Of a DNA stretch of 64,000 nt, positions 62,101 through 64,000 are shown one piece after another. Numbering within the stretch: the stretch's first letter is position 1; each line of letters opens with the position of its first letter. The notes under the pieces are model-generated. The model did no database searches and was not told where the DNA came from. It saw only the letters and a program-made list of their open reading frames with translations. A program made the translations under genes and the position numbers. Origin of the DNA: Hahella sp. HNIBRBA332 (lineage in GTDB: Bacteria; Pseudomonadota; Gammaproteobacteria; Pseudomonadales; Oleiphilaceae); the NCBI RefSeq assembly GCF_030719035.1, contig NZ_CP132203.1:1798001-1862000 (forward strand), read 5' to 3'.

Positions 62101-63384
62101 CGCCTGAAAACAGTCGAAGGCTATTGCAATGAAGAATTCGCCTTCGACCCGGCGGGCAACATTCTGGACGGCCAGAATCAGGCCAAGGGCAACCGCCTGA
62201 ACTTCCACGGCGACCGCCACTTCGAATACGACGCCGCCGGCAACCTGATCCGCGAGAAACGCGGCAAAGGCGGCAAGCTGGAGACCCGTTACCAGTACAA
62301 CAAGCAGAACCAGCTGATCGCCATCGAAAAAGACGGGCAAAAGACGGAGTACCAATACGACGCCCTCGGACGCCGCATCGCCAAACAGGACGCCTTCGGC
62401 AAGACCGAGTTCCTGTGGAACGGCGACGTGCTGCTCTCGGAACAGCGCAACCACCTGCACAAAGTCTACGTCTACGAACCCAACAGCTTCCGTCCGCTGG
62501 CGTTCATCCAGGACAAGCAGGTCTATCACTACCATCTGGACCACCTGGGCACGCCACAGGAAATGACCAATGCGGAAGGCGAAGTCGTCTGGTCCGCCCG
62601 CTACAAAGCCTACGGCAACCTGGCGCTGCAAGACGTCGAAGAAGTGCAGAACCCACTACGCTTCCAGGGCCAATACTACGACGAAGAAACCGGCCTGCAC
62701 TACAACCGGCACCGCTACTACGACCCCAGCGCCGCACGGTTCATCAATCAGGACCCTGTTGGACTGTTGGGGGGAGACAACAACTATCAATATGCGCCGA
62801 ATCCCACGGGCTGGGTGGACCCGTTTGGGTTAACTTGTAAGGAAAACAGCTGGAACACTTTCCAAAGCCGAACAAAAGGACACTTTTCAAGCAGCTCGGC
62901 AGCCTCAGAAAGCTATCAGCAAATGAAGAAAGTCAAGGCTATGCCAAAAGGCGAGCGCCCTGACCCTTCAACTTATCTCCCTCAATCATATATAAATGCA
63001 CATCTTCAAAAATTTGCTGGTGGCGCTTCATACATTGTCCCTACAGAAATACTTGATAAATATGGCAGAGACAGTTTGGGTTGGCCTGATAACTCTCAAT
63101 TCGTAATGTCAAAAGAAGAAATGGATAATTTAATTAAAAATGCAGATGGAGACATCGCCTTTATAGAAAAAGAACTAGGTATTCCTGAGGGCGCTTGGCA
63201 AGGGAGAGCGTTAACGCAAATAGTTGTTGATGATCCTGCTTCACTTAATCTGAGGATGCCAAAAGGTACAGAGATGGGAGCAAATGATGAATGGCTGCCA
63301 GGAGGTTACCTGCCGACTGGTAAGTCAGAGGCCGTCATGGATAATATTCCTGCGTCGAAGTTTACAGAGAAAAAAATAACATGA
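59113..63384 (+). CDS. Rhs-family polymorphic toxin
   Basis: 1423 residues from ATG 59113 (AAAGGA 11 bases ahead); a TTG 33 bases earlier is less likely. A non-Rhs N-terminal part (about 1-125, no PAAR, no signal) is followed by a Pro/Ala/Ser-rich linker with a CEECEK motif, then a DUF6531-type entry (GEPISMVTGEELLDLTDFTV, about 246), YD/RHS repeats (about 340-1190) and the core end RYYDPSAARFINQDPVGLLG with PTGWVDPFGL near 1240. The last about 180 residues are the toxin tip, clearly more AT-rich than the core, of unknown activity. The Rhs core wraps the tip; delivery is probably by type VI secretion, but no T6SS gene is here. Confidence 0.93.
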   Translation: MYSTRSYVFKHWSDITVADLPFVESPFFASSYAERCLNIDAKVGDVVNHLKGSHFRSSFGAFPGRGSRHLRKWKEDFVKGLERGEILLVFTDKRKPFCSVVSESEDGLKPNVSELTLAVRLINRANPAPPPPPAITGEVMDVTALNGNPGWESKPRESTSHQAPPKTYSAPPAQAAPAASESAVDEQAQAQALKNTAKDELPFCEECEKSGGAGSASPSSDSSVSEKSGSNDNGATTPDNKKVCTSGEPISMVTGEELLDLTDFTVAGPLPIIWKRTYKSSNPHQRGLGVGWTHLLCQQLEEQEGRLVFTTDEGRYIDFPLAEPGQTVRNAAEHLELRRIDETHYVLKQRGEPARLFVGAGGVYRLEGLLDGVGNGVRIQYWQDLDGHERPVTLIQTSWGKRLYVLHNAQGLICEIQSLRADGDVDTLAKYEYDDAQDLVQVRDPAGAGESYAYRNHVITRRTLKTGFSFYFEWSRYDKAARCVRQWGDQGVYDYRFEWDPANKTSHAIDSNGGRTTFHYDDRGQIVKEIDPEGGITRRAYDNAGNLVEQTDPNGHSTHYAYNDNGQLTALIDANGGHYKIDYNDDGMPVAITNALGHVWRREYNEQGLLARITDPEGAQTQYEYNAQGLPQKIIDALGQARELQWNREAQLVSETENQHTTRYAYNAQGQVRAATDHQGQTTAYQYDRNGNVTEVKRPDGSVLKMRYNANDQLTHFIDAAGRCTEYVYDGLAQVRKRIDPAGQTFEYLYDKERNLIGLINEKGERYELAYDRNERLIQEIGFDGRVQQYQYDPAGYLKAHIEGVHEDERIRAQHTTLFKRDPMGRLREKHSPDGDISRFAYNANGQLTQASNPYRTLEFAYTPTGRLAEEIQDGQRLRHEYNPLGARIKSLLPDGGVLGFGYDRHGLFTQASFNGDVLASIERDEDGRELRRRQGAAESRYEYDVMGRLIRHRVSHRQSKARIIERSYGYDASGNLELIDDLRKGTTHYRYDALDRLKTVEGYCNEEFAFDPAGNILDGQNQAKGNRLNFHGDRHFEYDAAGNLIREKRGKGGKLETRYQYNKQNQLIAIEKDGQKTEYQYDALGRRIAKQDAFGKTEFLWNGDVLLSEQRNHLHKVYVYEPNSFRPLAFIQDKQVYHYHLDHLGTPQEMTNAEGEVVWSARYKAYGNLALQDVEEVQNPLRFQGQYYDEETGLHYNRHRYYDPSAARFINQDPVGLLGGDNNYQYAPNPTGWVDPFGLTCKENSWNTFQSRTKGHFSSSSAASESYQQMKKVKAMPKGERPDPSTYLPQSYINAHLQKFAGGASYIVPTEILDKYGRDSLGWPDNSQFVMSKEEMDNLIKNADGDIAFIEKELGIPEGAWQGRALTQIVVDDPASLNLRMPKGTEMGANDEWLPGGYLPTGKSEAVMDNIPASKFTEKKIT

Positions 63385-63593
63385 AAGAAATAGTATCCCA
63401 AAAAAAGTGGGTATATACCTTATATAGGACTGAAGATGGCCTGCTCTTATCTGTGGTATGTGGTGGAGTAGCTATGTTTGAGGTTGAAGTACTGTTATCC
63501 AAAGAAGAGGCTTTTCAAGTACAACGAGATGAAGGTTTTTTGGATTTACTTGCAGAAAAAATCAGGAATAATCCTAAACAATATATGCAATAG
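63381..63593 (+). CDS. Probable immunity protein for the Rhs toxin
   Basis: 70 residues (MKEIVSQKKWVYTLYRTEDG...). Its ATG overlaps the Rhs stop (ATGA, 63381-63384). Small, AT-rich and directly after a variable toxin tip, it sits where immunity genes always are. No family recognised. Confidence 0.75.
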   Translation: MKEIVSQKKWVYTLYRTEDGLLLSVVCGGVAMFEVEVLLSKEEAFQVQRDEGFLDLLAEKIRNNPKQYMQ

Positions 63594-63667
63594 TAATTTT
63601 TAACCAGCCTTAGACTATAGACCGCATAAACTAGTATTATGGCTCCGTGTTACATTCCGCGCTGAGC

Positions 63668-63781
63668 TATGACCTCATAGCGGCGCGGTTTATCAGCCGT
63701 AACCCTGTCAGCTTGCTGGGACGAAACAACAACTTTATTAGTTGCAAAAATGCCAGAAAACTTATTTCAAAAGTCAGTTAA
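63668..63781 (+). pseudogene. Displaced Rhs core fragment
   Basis: Codes YDLIAARFISRNPVSLLGRN, NNFISCKN and a stop. This matches the junction of the main Rhs gene (AARFINQDPVGLLGGDNNYQ). Such orphan junctions are left when toxin tips are exchanged by recombination. Here the tip behind it is lost. Confidence 0.7.
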
Positions 63782-64000
63782 CAATAGTGAGACTAATAGC
63801 TTCTTCAAGGGTGAAGGGATGTATTACTCACACAATCCCATGGATGGACAGCATTGTTATGGAGTGCGTCTGTCTGGAGATGTCAATAAATTTATTGACT
63901 CTGGGCCAGGGAAAGCGGATGAATTTAGCTATTACTTTAAGAAGTTTGTAGACTCACTAAGCCCTGCTTATGAAGATCTTGGGCATCTATTGGCGAACCT
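63750..64000 (+). CDS. Small protein downstream of the Rhs fragment (3' end outside window)
   Basis: An open frame of at least 83 codons from ATG 63750 to the window end: MPENLFQKSVNNSETNSFFK, then GEGMYYSHNPMDGQHCYGVR and FSYYFKKFVDSLSPAYEDLG. It overlaps the end of the Rhs fragment in another frame. The position after an orphan Rhs junction suggests an immunity gene that outlived its toxin. No family recognised. Confidence 0.6.
   Translation, partial: MPENLFQKSVNNSETNSFFKGEGMYYSHNPMDGQHCYGVRLSGDVNKFIDSGPGKADEFSYYFKKFVDSLSPAYEDLGHLLAN

Noticed and set aside
62836..63384. Naming the Rhs tip as a specific nuclease or deaminase
   Set aside because: No catalytic motif I can recognise; any name would be a guess.

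Overview
The window looks like the chromosome of a fairly GC-rich gammaproteobacterium. The FeoABC proteins, the EntF/EntS/Fes/Fep-type siderophore genes, the HAE1-type RND pump, the YqhD-type dehydrogenase and the Rhs protein are all of the gammaproteobacterial kind. My best guess is a marine Oceanospirillales bacterium of the Hahella type; this is inferred from gene content and was not tested by any search. I saw no rRNA, tRNA or CRISPR array.

Layout. 1-441 is the 3' end of a fatty acid desaturase. 0.9-4.1 kb is a ferrous iron operon on the minus strand (feoA-like, feoA, feoB, feoC). 4.3-7.8 kb holds small genes: a frameshifted gene, a VOC protein, two tandem Nudix paralogues, one orphan, and an array of inverted repeats. 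8-21 kb is the first half of a catechol siderophore locus: TonB-dependent receptor, Fes-like esterase, MbtH-like protein and a two-module EntF-type NRPS (C-A-T-E-C-A-T-TE). The second half lies 25 kb away at 46.7-56.8 kb: FepC/FepG/FepD importer, EntS exporter, FepB binding lipoprotein and an RND pump. Fur-box-like sites lie in the three divergent promoter regions of these two halves. The signature residues read serine for the second adenylation domain and probably a cationic amino acid for the first, whose product is epimerised. The predicted product is an oligomer of DHB-D-(Lys/Arg/Orn)-L-Ser. No DHB synthesis genes are in the window.

21-37 kb is accessory DNA: a secreted hydrolase, a frameshifted SUFU-domain gene, a P-loop kinase, fragments of neighbouring genes beside dispersed repeats, a large unknown membrane protein, an IS21-family remnant, a SymE-like toxin, and a two-gene unit whose first gene is split by an IS5-family element. 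The element has a 3-bp target duplication, and the gene rejoins in frame when it is removed. There is also a 17-copy 9-bp tandem repeat grown from a dispersed repeat, a hybrid sensor kinase whose phospho-accepting His is Gln, and three orphan genes.

37.3-44.0 kb is the most unusual part. A long AT-rich leader with palindromes, a promoter-like site and a seven-codon ORF behind a perfect Shine-Dalgarno is followed by a beta-lactamase-like hydrolase, a GSCFA protein, MurA and MurB paralogues, a Nudix hydrolase, a methyltransferase and a dual-specificity-type phosphatase. Four of the genes overlap stop-to-start. It looks like an undescribed small-molecule pathway that builds a lactyl ether on a sugar or nucleotide using cell-wall-type chemistry.

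44-46.6 kb holds an exonuclease/endonuclease/phosphatase remnant and a LysR regulator divergent from a DoxX-GST pair. 57-58.7 kb holds a YqhD-like dehydrogenase and an orphan. 59.1-64 kb is an Rhs polymorphic toxin with an AT-rich C-terminal tip, its probable immunity gene, a displaced Rhs core fragment, and a further small gene that runs off the end.
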